Assembly (NCBI GenBank): GCA_035293845.1
Contig: DATGMB010000281.1
Location: 1-5,717, forward strand
Source of the DNA: DATGMB01 sp035293845
GTDB lineage: Bacteria > Acidobacteriota > Terriglobia > Bryobacterales > Bryobacteraceae
DNA length: 5,717 bases
Direction of reading: 5' to 3'
The translations under genes and the position numbers were made by a program. The number at the start of each line of letters is the position of its first letter. Position 1 is the first letter of the stretch. The notes under the pieces were generated by a model. It was not told the origin of the DNA and did no database searches. It worked only from the letters and a program-made list of their open reading frames with translations. Positions 1-5,717 of this stretch are shown here, one piece after another.

Positions 1-2
1 CC

Positions 3-1571
3 AACTACACCCCTGATAACATATCCTTCGTGAATCGCCTCGAAGAACTCCGCCGGCGCCACGCCGCGGCCGAGCAGGGCGGCGGGCCCGAGCGCCGCGC
101 CCGCCAGCACAAGGAGGGCAAACTCTCCGCCCGCGAGCGCATCCAGTTCCTGCTCGACGAAGGCACCTTCGAGGAGCTCGATAAGCTCGTCACGCACCGC
201 TCGCGCGATTTCGGCATGGAAAACCAGGTTGTCCCCGGCGACGGTTTCGTCACCGGCTACGGCCGCATCGATGGACGCCTCGTCTACGTCTTCGCGCAGG
301 ACTTCACCGTCTTCGGCGGCTCGCTCTCCGAGGCCAACGCGCAGAAAATCTGCAAGATCATGGACCTCGCGCTCAAGACCGGCGCTCCGGTCATCGGCCT
401 GAACGATTCCGGCGGCGCGCGCATCCAGGAGGGCGTGGTCTCGCTCGCCGGTTACGCCGAAATCTTCCTCCGCAACACGCTGGCGAGCGGCGTCGTGCCG
501 CAGATTTCCGCCATCATGGGCCCCTGCGCCGGCGGCGCCGTTTACTCCCCCGCGATCACCGACTTCGTCTTCATGGTCGACCGCACCAGCTACATGTTCG
601 TCACCGGCCCCGATGTCATCAAGACCGTGACTCACGAAGATGTCACCAAGGAAAAGCTGGGCGGCTCCATGACCCACAACTCCGTCAGCGGCGTCGGCCA
701 CTTCATCGCCGCTGATGATACCGAATGCTTGCGCATGATCCGCGAGCTGCTGAGCTACCTGCCGCAGAACAACCGCGAGGATCCGCCGCGCCGCCCCGCA
801 ACCGACCCCGCCGACCGCATGGACCCCGCCCTCGATTCGATTGTTCCCGCCGAATCCAACCTGCCCTACGACATCAAGGACGTCATTCACCGCGTCGTCG
901 ATGGCGGCGAATTTTTCGAAGTCCACGAGCACTACGCGAAGAACATCGTGGTCGGTTTCGCGCGCATGGACGGCCGCTCGATCGGCATCGTGGCCAACCA
1001 GCCCGCGTTCCTCGCCGGGTGCCTCGATATCGATAGCTCCGTGAAGGGCGCCCGCTTCGTGCGCTTCTGCGACGCCTTCAACATCCCGATCCTCACGTTT
1101 GAAGATGTCCCCGGCTTTCTTCCCGGCACCGGCCAGGAGTTCGGCGGCATCATCCGGCACGGCGCGAAGCTCCTCTTTGCGTTCGCCGAGGCCACCGTCC
1201 CCAAGATCACGGTGATCACACGCAAGGCTTACGGCGGCGCGTATTGCGTGATGGGCTCCAAGCACATCCGCACCGATGTCAACTTCGCCTGGCCGAGCGC
1301 GGAGATCGCGGTCATGGGGCCGGAAGGCGCCGTGAATATCGTCTACCGCCGCGAGCTGCTGGCCGCCGCCGACCGCGACGCCGTGCGCCGCCAGAAAACC
1401 GAGGAGTTCCGCGACCGCTTCGCCAATCCCTTTGTCGCCGCCGAGCGCGGGTACATCGACGATGTCATCGAGCCGCGCGAAACGCGCCCGCGCGTCATCC
1501 GCGCCCTGCGAATGCTCGAGACCAAGGTCGACACCATGCCGCGCAAAAAGCACGGCAACATCCCGCTCTAG
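3..1571 (+). CDS. Acyl-CoA carboxylase carboxyltransferase (beta) subunit, PccB/MmdA family; 5' end probably outside window
   Basis: This subunit moves the carboxyl group from carboxybiotin to an acyl-CoA, typically propionyl-CoA to give methylmalonyl-CoA. Known relatives are cytoplasmic hexamers working with a biotin-carrying alpha subunit, which is not in this window. The first possible start is GTG at 30 (residue 1 of a 513-residue product, normal for the family). No Shine-Dalgarno lies before it, the frame is open to the left edge, and relatives carry extra residues before the RLEELRRR helix, so the true start is probably upstream. Numbering from GTG, two crotonase-like halves are visible. 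The N half (about 20-260) has QGGG at 16-19, KLSARERI at 31-38, SGGARIQEG at 127-135 and GPCAGGAVYSP at 164-174. The C half (about 275-513) has PGFLPGTGQEFGGIIRHGAK at 361-380, RKAYGGAYCVMGSK at 398-411 and AWPSAEIAVMGPEGAVNI at 420-437. Oxyanion-hole glycines are present in both halves. Cys406 occupies the position that is Asp in propionyl-specific enzymes, so the substrate is uncertain. Confidence 0.95.
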   Translation, partial: NYTPDNISFVNRLEELRRRHAAAEQGGGPERRARQHKEGKLSARERIQFLLDEGTFEELDKLVTHRSRDFGMENQVVPGDGFVTGYGRIDGRLVYVFAQDFTVFGGSLSEANAQKICKIMDLALKTGAPVIGLNDSGGARIQEGVVSLAGYAEIFLRNTLASGVVPQISAIMGPCAGGAVYSPAITDFVFMVDRTSYMFVTGPDVIKTVTHEDVTKEKLGGSMTHNSVSGVGHFIAADDTECLRMIRELLSYLPQNNREDPPRRPATDPADRMDPALDSIVPAESNLPYDIKDVIHRVVDGGEFFEVHEHYAKNIVVGFARMDGRSIGIVANQPAFLAGCLDIDSSVKGARFVRFCDAFNIPILTFEDVPGFLPGTGQEFGGIIRHGAKLLFAFAEATVPKITVITRKAYGGAYCVMGSKHIRTDVNFAWPSAEIAVMGPEGAVNIVYRRELLAAADRDAVRRQKTEEFRDRFANPFVAAERGYIDDVIEPRETRPRVIRALRMLETKVDTMPRKKHGNIPL

Positions 1572-1594
1572 CGGGCGGCGATCCGCTGCGGCTC

Positions 1595-2107
1595 TTAACT
1601 CTCGATCTCGACTTTCTGCCCAAACTTAGCCCCGAGGTCCCGCAGGTATAACTCGATGCTGCCGGAATAACCGAAGACGAAGCGAGCAAGAAACCGGAAA
1701 AACACGTTGTAGATTTCCCCATCCTCCGTAATTCGCAGCTCCGACCCGCCGTCGCCGAGCGGCGCGATCTCGAAAGTCCATGTGCCGGCGAAGGGCAGCC
1801 CCGGCTGCGCGATCCGCGTTTGCAGCCGCTTGCCCGGCGCCGCCCCTACCAGTTCGTACGTGACCTTGTGCCCGTGGCTGTCCTCTTCCCACCAGCGCCG
1901 CCGGCCATCGGCATCCGCCAGCTCGCCGTAGTCCTTCACGCCGGTGCGCCAGTCCGGCGGCCCTGCGAGCACCGCATAGAGCGCATTTGGAGATGCGCGG
2001 AAACACGCCCGCCGGGCCGTGCGATGGCGCACCGGCAGCATCGCGCCGATTGCCGCTGCCAGGCCCGGCGCCGCCGCCAGCCCGGCCGCAATCCAAACAG
2101 ACTGCAT
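1595..2107 (-). CDS. SRPBCC-fold (START/polyketide-cyclase-like) protein with N-terminal membrane anchor
   Basis: This 170-residue protein begins with a hydrophobic segment at about 5-24, rich in Ala, Gly, Leu and Ile and followed by the basic stretch RHRTARR. It therefore looks anchored in the inner membrane; a signal peptide is less likely because no clear cleavage motif is seen. Residues about 30-165 fit the SRPBCC pattern: an early helix and loop with PDWRTGV (51-57), alternating strands with GTWTFEI (108-114) and ELRITEDGEI (123-132), then a long C-terminal helix (about 134-163) containing RFLARFVFGY. Proteins of this fold bind hydrophobic ligands in a cavity between the sheet and the C-terminal helix; the ligand here is unknown. 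ATG at 2105-2107 is chosen because it includes the whole hydrophobic segment, although no good ribosome binding site precedes it. The gene converges on the carboxylase gene with a 23-base gap and diverges from the receptor gene. The family call rests on overall pattern, not on a catalytic motif. Confidence 0.8.
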   Translation of the reverse strand: MQSVWIAAGLAAAPGLAAAIGAMLPVRHRTARRACFRASPNALYAVLAGPPDWRTGVKDYGELADADGRRRWWEEDSHGHKVTYELVGAAPGKRLQTRIAQPGLPFAGTWTFEIAPLGDGGSELRITEDGEIYNVFFRFLARFVFGYSGSIELYLRDLGAKFGQKVEIES

Positions 2108-2122
2108 CGTGAATGAGTGTAC

Positions 2123-2158
2123 TCGATTCCATATCCCGAATATGGAAGTTGGAATCGA
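2123..2158. repeat. Overlapping inverted repeats, candidate operator
   Basis: Two perfect dyads share the same left arm. TTCCATAT (2127-2134) pairs with ATATGGAA (2140-2147) across 5 bases. TCGATTCCA (2123-2131) pairs with TGGAATCGA (2150-2158) across 18 bases. The two right arms thus form an imperfect direct repeat of TGGAA spaced 7 bases apart. The element lies 16 bases ahead of the SRPBCC start codon and overlaps the start point predicted from the leftward promoter at 2159-2186, which is where a repressor would sit. It is not followed by a T-run on either strand, so a terminator is unlikely. The repeats are seen directly; the operator role is inferred. Confidence 0.5.
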
Positions 2159-2186
2159 ATTATTTGAGGTTTCGTTAATGTGAAAA
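2159..2186 (-). promoter_or_regulatory. Candidate sigma-70-like promoter for the SRPBCC gene
   Basis: Reading the minus strand, TTTTCA (2186-2181) matches TTGACA at four of six positions. AATAAT (2164-2159) matches TATAAT at five of six. The spacer is 16 bases. Transcription would start near 2152, inside the inverted repeats, giving a leader of about 45 bases before ATG at 2107. This is a pattern match only, and promoter consensus in this phylum may differ. Confidence 0.3.
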
Positions 2187-2221
2187 ATGTTGCGGTCCGC
2201 TCTGTACTCCGCTTAAACTGG

Positions 2222-2280
2222 TTCCAATCGGGGAAGAGGTTAGGGCCGCAGTATATTTTCGGCTGCGGCAGTTATTGGAA
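2222..2280 (+). promoter_or_regulatory. Possible nested stem in the receptor leader
   Basis: An outer pair, TTCCAAT (2222-2228) with ATTGGAA (2274-2280), encloses an inner perfect 7-base stem. The inner stem is GCCGCAG (2245-2251) with CTGCGGC (2263-2269), around an 11-base AT-rich loop. If the receptor transcript starts upstream of 2222, this could fold in its 5' leader about 100 bases before the start codon. The outer arms also contain the TTCCA/TGGAA motif found in the operator candidate, so they may be DNA-binding sites instead of an RNA stem. No T-run follows, so this is not an intrinsic terminator, and I recognise no known riboswitch. Confidence 0.3.
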
Positions 2281-2363
2281 GCGTCCGAGTGGGCCGTCCC
2301 AAGTGTGCCGTGCCGCCGTTCTGCGCCAACGCGAAGTCCCTCCTCTTCAGTCCCGTTGTAAAG

Positions 2364-2371
2364 AAAGGTGG
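2364..2371 (+). promoter_or_regulatory. Ribosome binding site of the receptor gene
   Basis: AAAGGTGG is a good Shine-Dalgarno-like sequence, one base off AAAGGAGG, ending four bases before ATG at 2376. It fixes that ATG as the start, and the resulting product begins with a well-formed signal peptide. Confidence 0.7.
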
Positions 2372-2375
2372 AATT

Positions 2376-5300
2376 ATGGCACTGAATCGCTTCATTCGTG
2401 GCCTTTCCTGGGTTGGGGTGCTCGCGCTGGCGGCGATCCCGGCGCTGGCCCAAACGCAGACCGCACGCCTGGTCGGAACCGTTCATGACAAGTCCGGCGC
2501 TGTTGTCCCCAATGCCAGAGTGGTCGCCACCAACGTGGCCACCAAGGTCAAAACCGAAACCACCACGAACGCCACTGGCGATTACGTCCTCCCGGCGCTG
2601 CAGCCCGGCAACTATAACCTCAGCGTGGAGGCCCCCGGCTTCCGCTCGGTCGCGATCAACGATATCGAACTGGACGCCGCGTCCAACGTTTCGCAATCCG
2701 TCACGCTGGAAGTCGGTCAGGTGAGCGAAGTGGTCGAAGTTACGGCCAACGCCGTCACCGTGCAATCGACCGAATCGCAGGTCGCCACCACGGTCACGCT
2801 GAAAGACATCGAAACCCTGCCGCAGTTGGCCCGCACGCCCCTCACGCTGGCCGTGTTCCAGCCTGGCGTGCAGATCAACCCGCAGGCCAACGGCAGCTCG
2901 AGCGGCGCCGATTACTCCTTTGCCCACGTCAACGGCCTGCGCCAGGGCAGCACCAACAACACGCTGGACGGCATCGACGTGAACGACTCGGTGGTGCCGC
3001 GCATGGGCCTGTCGCTCACCGCCAACAACACCGACTCGGTGGAGGAAGCACGCATCGTGACCGATGGCGGCAAGGCCGAGTACGGCCGCAACGCCGGCGG
3101 CCAGGTGCAGCTCGTCACCCGCTCGGGCACCAACAACTTCCACGGCAACCTGTTCGACTACCTCCGCAACCGCGACTTCAACGCCAACGACTTCTTCGAT
3201 AACGGAGCCGGCGTGCCGATCCCGGTGCTGATCCAGAACACCTACGGCGGTTCGCTGGGCGGACCGATCAAGCACAACAAGATCTTCTTCTTCGGCAATT
3301 ACCAGGGCGTCCGCACCCACGCGCAGGGCGTGCAGAATACCGCCGTCCCGACCGCCACCGCGCTGCAGGGCATCTACGAGTGGAAGGATTCCAGCGGGAA
3401 CATCAACCAGTACAACATCGTGCAGAACGACCCGCTGCACAAGGGCATCGATCCGACCGTCGCTTCGCTCCTCAAGCTCTACCCCGCGCCGAACAACAAT
3501 AACTGCGCGGCCGCCGACGGTCTGAACGTTTCCTGCTACCAATTCAATTTCGGAAACAACAGCCTCTCCGACCAGTTCACGATCAAGATGGATTACAACA
3601 TCAACGACAAGATGCACATCTTCGAGCGCACGAGCTGGCAGCGCAATTCCGCCATCGATTCCCTCAATGGCGCCCAGAACGTCGTGCCCGGCCAGGTCCC
3701 CGGAACGCAGGGCGGCAAGCGCTGGGGCGTGGCAGGCGGCTGGGACTGGACGATCAACTCGACCACCGTCAACGAGTTCCGCTACGGCCACCAGAGCGCC
3801 TCGGTGGATTTCCTGCGTCCCGAGCGCCAGGCCGGTCCCATGGTCAGCTTCAACACCTGGACCACCCCGATCCTGACCAATTTCGGGCAGGGCCGCAACT
3901 CGCCGGTCAACGAGTACACCGATAACGTTACCCGGATCCACGGCAGCCACACCTTCAAGTTCGGCGGCCAGCTCCGCTTCACCAAGCAGTACGGCTACAA
4001 CGACGCCGGCATCTATCCCAATATTTCGCTGAGCACCACGAACGGCAACGTGCCCACGGTCGGCCCCGCCGGCCTGAGCTCCACCCAGCTCACCCAGTTC
4101 CAGGGGATGTACAACGATCTGCTGGGCCGCATCTCCTCGGTCACCCAGACCTTCTACAGCAATCTCTCGACCTGGCAGCCCGCGGGCACGCCGCGCGTGC
4201 GCAACTTCATCTTCCACGAGTACGGCTTCTTTGCCCAGGACGACTGGAAGGTCGCGCCGCGCCTTACCCTCAACCTCGGCCTGCGCTGGGAGTTCTTCCC
4301 GGTGCCCTACGAGCAGAATGGCTTCCAGGGCATCATGACCCCAATCACCGCTTTCAATACCGCCGGCCTGATCGACAACGCCACCGTGCAGCCTTCCTCC
4401 AAGTGGTGGGGTAACGACTGGAATAATTTCGCCCCGCGCTTCGGCTTCGCGTGGGATCCGTTCGGCGATGGCAAGACCTCCATTCGGGGCGGTTACGGCA
4501 TCTTCTATGACCGCATGGTCGGCGCCGCCACCAGCTCGGTCGATGGCGCCACCCCCGGCTTCTCCCAGGCGGCGCCCATCTTCCCGAACGCCACCGCCGG
4601 CAGCGATGTCCGCATCGGCACGGCGCCGCCGCTGCCCGTGCAGCCGGCTGCTCCCTCGCTGACTCCCGCACCCACCCGGCTGGTCTCGCTCGATCTGATG
4701 AATCCCAACCTGCGAACCGGCTACGTGCAGCAGTTCAATCTGAACTTCCAGCGGGAGCTCGCCAAGAACACCATCCTCGATGTCGGCTACGTCGCCAACC
4801 GCGGCGTCAAGCTCTTCCAGGAGGTCAACCTCGACCAGTCGTACATCTACAACAACGGCTTCCTCACGGCGTTCAATCAGATTGCCTCGAACCTGAGCAA
4901 CCTGAGTGCGGTGCCGGCCACCAACCCTCTGGTGAGCATGTTCGGCTCGGCGCAGGCCGCGGTTTCCGCCATCGGCGCCAGCGTATTTTCTCAGGGCCAG
5001 GTGGGCACGGCCGCCAACACGGTCGACGTCAACAACTACACCAAGTACGCCGCTGCCGGCATCTCCGAATACTGGCTGCGCCACTTCCCGCAGTTCAGCT
5101 CCGTGCTGCTCGGCAACAACGACGGCCGTTCGGAGTACAACTCGCTGCAGGTCCGCCTCACGCGGCAGTTCGCCTCGCTGCGGGTCTCTGCCAATTACAC
5201 CTGGAGCAAGTCGATCGATAACGACCAGTCCGGCATCACCGGCGGCGAAGGCAACGGCTTCACCGCTCCGGTGGACAGCTTCAACGAGGCCCTGGTCCGC

Positions 5301-5717
5301 GGCCGCTCCAACTTCGATATTCCCCACGCCTTCACCATGAGCTCGCAGTACACCCTGCCGGTGGGCAAGGGCCACATGTTCGGCGGCGATATGCCGAAAT
5401 GGGCCAATGCATTCATCGGAGGCTGGGACCTCGGCGGCCTGATGATCTGGGAGAGCGGTTCGCCGTTTAGCGTCAGCTCCGGCCGCAACACCGGCCCCTC
5501 GACCGTGAACACCTGGGCCAATTACACCGGCTCGCGCAACATCGGCGGCATCTATGAGAACAACAACGGCATCGGCCCCGGCGTCTACTACTTCACCCCG
5601 GCCGAGATCGCGAACTTCTCCGAGCCCGCCGCCGGCTTCATCGGCAGCTCCGGCCGCAACACCTTCCGCGGACCGGGCTTCTTCAACATCGACGCGTCGC
5701 TGGTAAAGCGCTTCGAG
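2376..5717 (+). CDS. Oar-like TonB-dependent outer-membrane receptor with carboxypeptidase-regulatory-like domain, 3' truncated by window
   Basis: The frame runs 1114 codons without a stop to the right edge, so the C-terminal end lies outside the window. Residues 1-25 are a signal peptide (basic start, hydrophobic core about 10-21, ALA then Gln26). Residues about 28-110 form a CarboxypepD_reg-like beta-sandwich, with RLVGTVHDKSGAVVPNARV at 31-49 and TGDYVLPALQPGNYNLSVEA at 67-86. EVVEVTA at 118-124 resembles a TonB box. The plug spans about 125-250 and includes TLDGIDVND (196-204) and GGQVQLVTRSGTNNFHG (241-257). The rest is barrel, with stretches typical of acidobacterial receptors: FFAQDDWKVAPRLTLNLGLR (618-637), RFGFAWDPFGDGKTSIRGGY (688-707) and WSKSIDND (943-950). 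The closing RGPGFFNIDASLVKRF is usually near the C terminus, so perhaps under 150 residues are missing. Such proteins sit in the outer membrane and take energy from TonB-ExbB-ExbD. The substrate cannot be read from sequence; glycans, peptides or an adhesion role are all possible. The only two cysteines I see are 377 and 387, in a predicted loop. Confidence 0.92.
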   Translation, partial: MALNRFIRGLSWVGVLALAAIPALAQTQTARLVGTVHDKSGAVVPNARVVATNVATKVKTETTTNATGDYVLPALQPGNYNLSVEAPGFRSVAINDIELDAASNVSQSVTLEVGQVSEVVEVTANAVTVQSTESQVATTVTLKDIETLPQLARTPLTLAVFQPGVQINPQANGSSSGADYSFAHVNGLRQGSTNNTLDGIDVNDSVVPRMGLSLTANNTDSVEEARIVTDGGKAEYGRNAGGQVQLVTRSGTNNFHGNLFDYLRNRDFNANDFFDNGAGVPIPVLIQNTYGGSLGGPIKHNKIFFFGNYQGVRTHAQGVQNTAVPTATALQGIYEWKDSSGNINQYNIVQNDPLHKGIDPTVASLLKLYPAPNNNNCAAADGLNVSCYQFNFGNNSLSDQFTIKMDYNINDKMHIFERTSWQRNSAIDSLNGAQNVVPGQVPGTQGGKRWGVAGGWDWTINSTTVNEFRYGHQSASVDFLRPERQAGPMVSFNTWTTPILTNFGQGRNSPVNEYTDNVTRIHGSHTFKFGGQLRFTKQYGYNDAGIYPNISLSTTNGNVPTVGPAGLSSTQLTQFQGMYNDLLGRISSVTQTFYSNLSTWQPAGTPRVRNFIFHEYGFFAQDDWKVAPRLTLNLGLRWEFFPVPYEQNGFQGIMTPITAFNTAGLIDNATVQPSSKWWGNDWNNFAPRFGFAWDPFGDGKTSIRGGYGIFYDRMVGAATSSVDGATPGFSQAAPIFPNATAGSDVRIGTAPPLPVQPAAPSLTPAPTRLVSLDLMNPNLRTGYVQQFNLNFQRELAKNTILDVGYVANRGVKLFQEVNLDQSYIYNNGFLTAFNQIASNLSNLSAVPATNPLVSMFGSAQAAVSAIGASVFSQGQVGTAANTVDVNNYTKYAAAGISEYWLRHFPQFSSVLLGNNDGRSEYNSLQVRLTRQFASLRVSANYTWSKSIDNDQSGITGGEGNGFTAPVDSFNEALVRGRSNFDIPHAFTMSSQYTLPVGKGHMFGGDMPKWANAFIGGWDLGGLMIWESGSPFSVSSGRNTGPSTVNTWANYTGSRNIGGIYENNNGIGPGVYYFTPAEIANFSEPAAGFIGSSGRNTFRGPGFFNIDASLVKRFE

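Larger units (their letters stand above)
2108..2375. other. Divergent intergenic region between SRPBCC gene and receptor gene
   Basis: These 268 bases separate two divergent starts and are AT-richer than the genes around them, especially at about 2121-2190. They hold nested inverted repeats, a candidate leftward promoter, a possible stem in the receptor's leader and a ribosome binding site, all listed separately. The pentamer TGGAA (or its complement TTCCA) occurs six times, at 2127, 2143, 2150, 2222, 2276 and 2369. I could not place a convincing promoter for the receptor. TATATT at 2252-2257 is a fair -10 but lacks a -35, and TTGCGG at 2190 with TAAACT at 2214 is weak. No small gene is supported here. 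Confidence 0.75.

Noticed and set aside
1562..1575. Hairpin over the carboxylase stop codon (CCCGC TCTA GCGGG) as a terminator for the convergent genes
   Set aside because: The stem is only five base pairs and no T-run follows on either strand. A competing pairing (AGCGG 1570-1574 with CCGCT 1583-1587) is equally weak. Termination may be Rho-dependent or lie beyond the short gap.
725..1651. Several short plus- and minus-strand frames within and just after the carboxylase gene
   Set aside because: They are out-of-frame shadows in GC-rich coding DNA, with Arg/Pro/Ser-rich products and no ribosome binding sites.
1626..2132. A 168-codon minus-strand frame overlapping the SRPBCC gene
   Set aside because: It is a shifted frame over the same DNA. 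Its product is Arg/Gly/Ala-rich without fold-like patterning, whereas the other frame gives a coherent SRPBCC-type protein.
2190..2219. TTGCGG with TAAACT as a promoter for the receptor gene
   Set aside because: The -10 matches only four of six positions at 18-base spacing, which is too weak to list as a feature. The nearby TATATT at 2252 has no -35 at a usable distance.
2180..2488. A 102-codon plus-strand frame in the receptor leader
   Set aside because: It has no ribosome binding site, overlaps the receptor's signal peptide and first domain in another frame, and its product looks random. It could matter as an upstream frame only if it is translated, for which I see no sign.
2175..5375. A 1066-codon open frame on the minus strand, antisense to the receptor gene
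   Set aside because: Its codons align exactly with the sense codons, so an antisense stop needs a sense TTA, CTA or TCA. These codons are rare in this GC-rich gene, which leaves the opposite frame open. The protein is low-complexity (Val, Gly, Ala, Asp, Arg, His rich), matches no family I know, and runs past the sense start into the leader. The sense frame has a signal peptide, domains and a ribosome binding site.

Overview
The window looks like ordinary chromosomal DNA from a GC-rich bacterium, most likely an Acidobacteriota member (Solibacter/Bryobacter-like or a related group). This rests mainly on the third gene. It has the architecture of the Oar-like TonB-dependent receptors that are greatly expanded in that phylum: signal peptide, carboxypeptidase-regulatory-like domain, plug, very long barrel. 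The strong G/C third-position bias also fits. The taxonomic call is inference.

Layout. Positions 3-1571 (+) encode the carboxyltransferase (beta) subunit of a biotin-dependent acyl-CoA carboxylase of the PccB/MmdA family. Its frame is open to the left edge, so the first residues probably lie outside the window. A 23-base convergent gap separates it from 1595-2107 (-), a small SRPBCC-fold (START/polyketide-cyclase-like) protein with an N-terminal membrane anchor. A 268-base divergent intergenic region (2108-2375) follows. It is AT-richer than the genes and carries nested inverted repeats and six copies of the pentamer TGGAA/TTCCA. From 2376 (+) to the right edge runs an Oar-like outer-membrane receptor of at least 1114 residues, with no stop codon inside the window.

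The three genes do not form an obvious pathway. The carboxylase subunit is cytoplasmic acyl-CoA metabolism (propionyl-CoA to methylmalonyl-CoA or a similar reaction). The SRPBCC protein may bind a hydrophobic ligand at the membrane. The receptor would import an unknown substrate or act in surface adhesion or sensing. The SRPBCC and receptor genes share one intergenic region, so they could share a regulator, but this is not shown.

I found no clear novel system. The best leads are the repeated TGGAA motif with overlapping palindromes in the divergent promoter region, and a cysteine at the carboxylase position that in characterised relatives (Asp or Ile) sets acyl-CoA chain-length preference. 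I saw no tRNA, rRNA, CRISPR array, insertion sequence or convincing intrinsic terminator.
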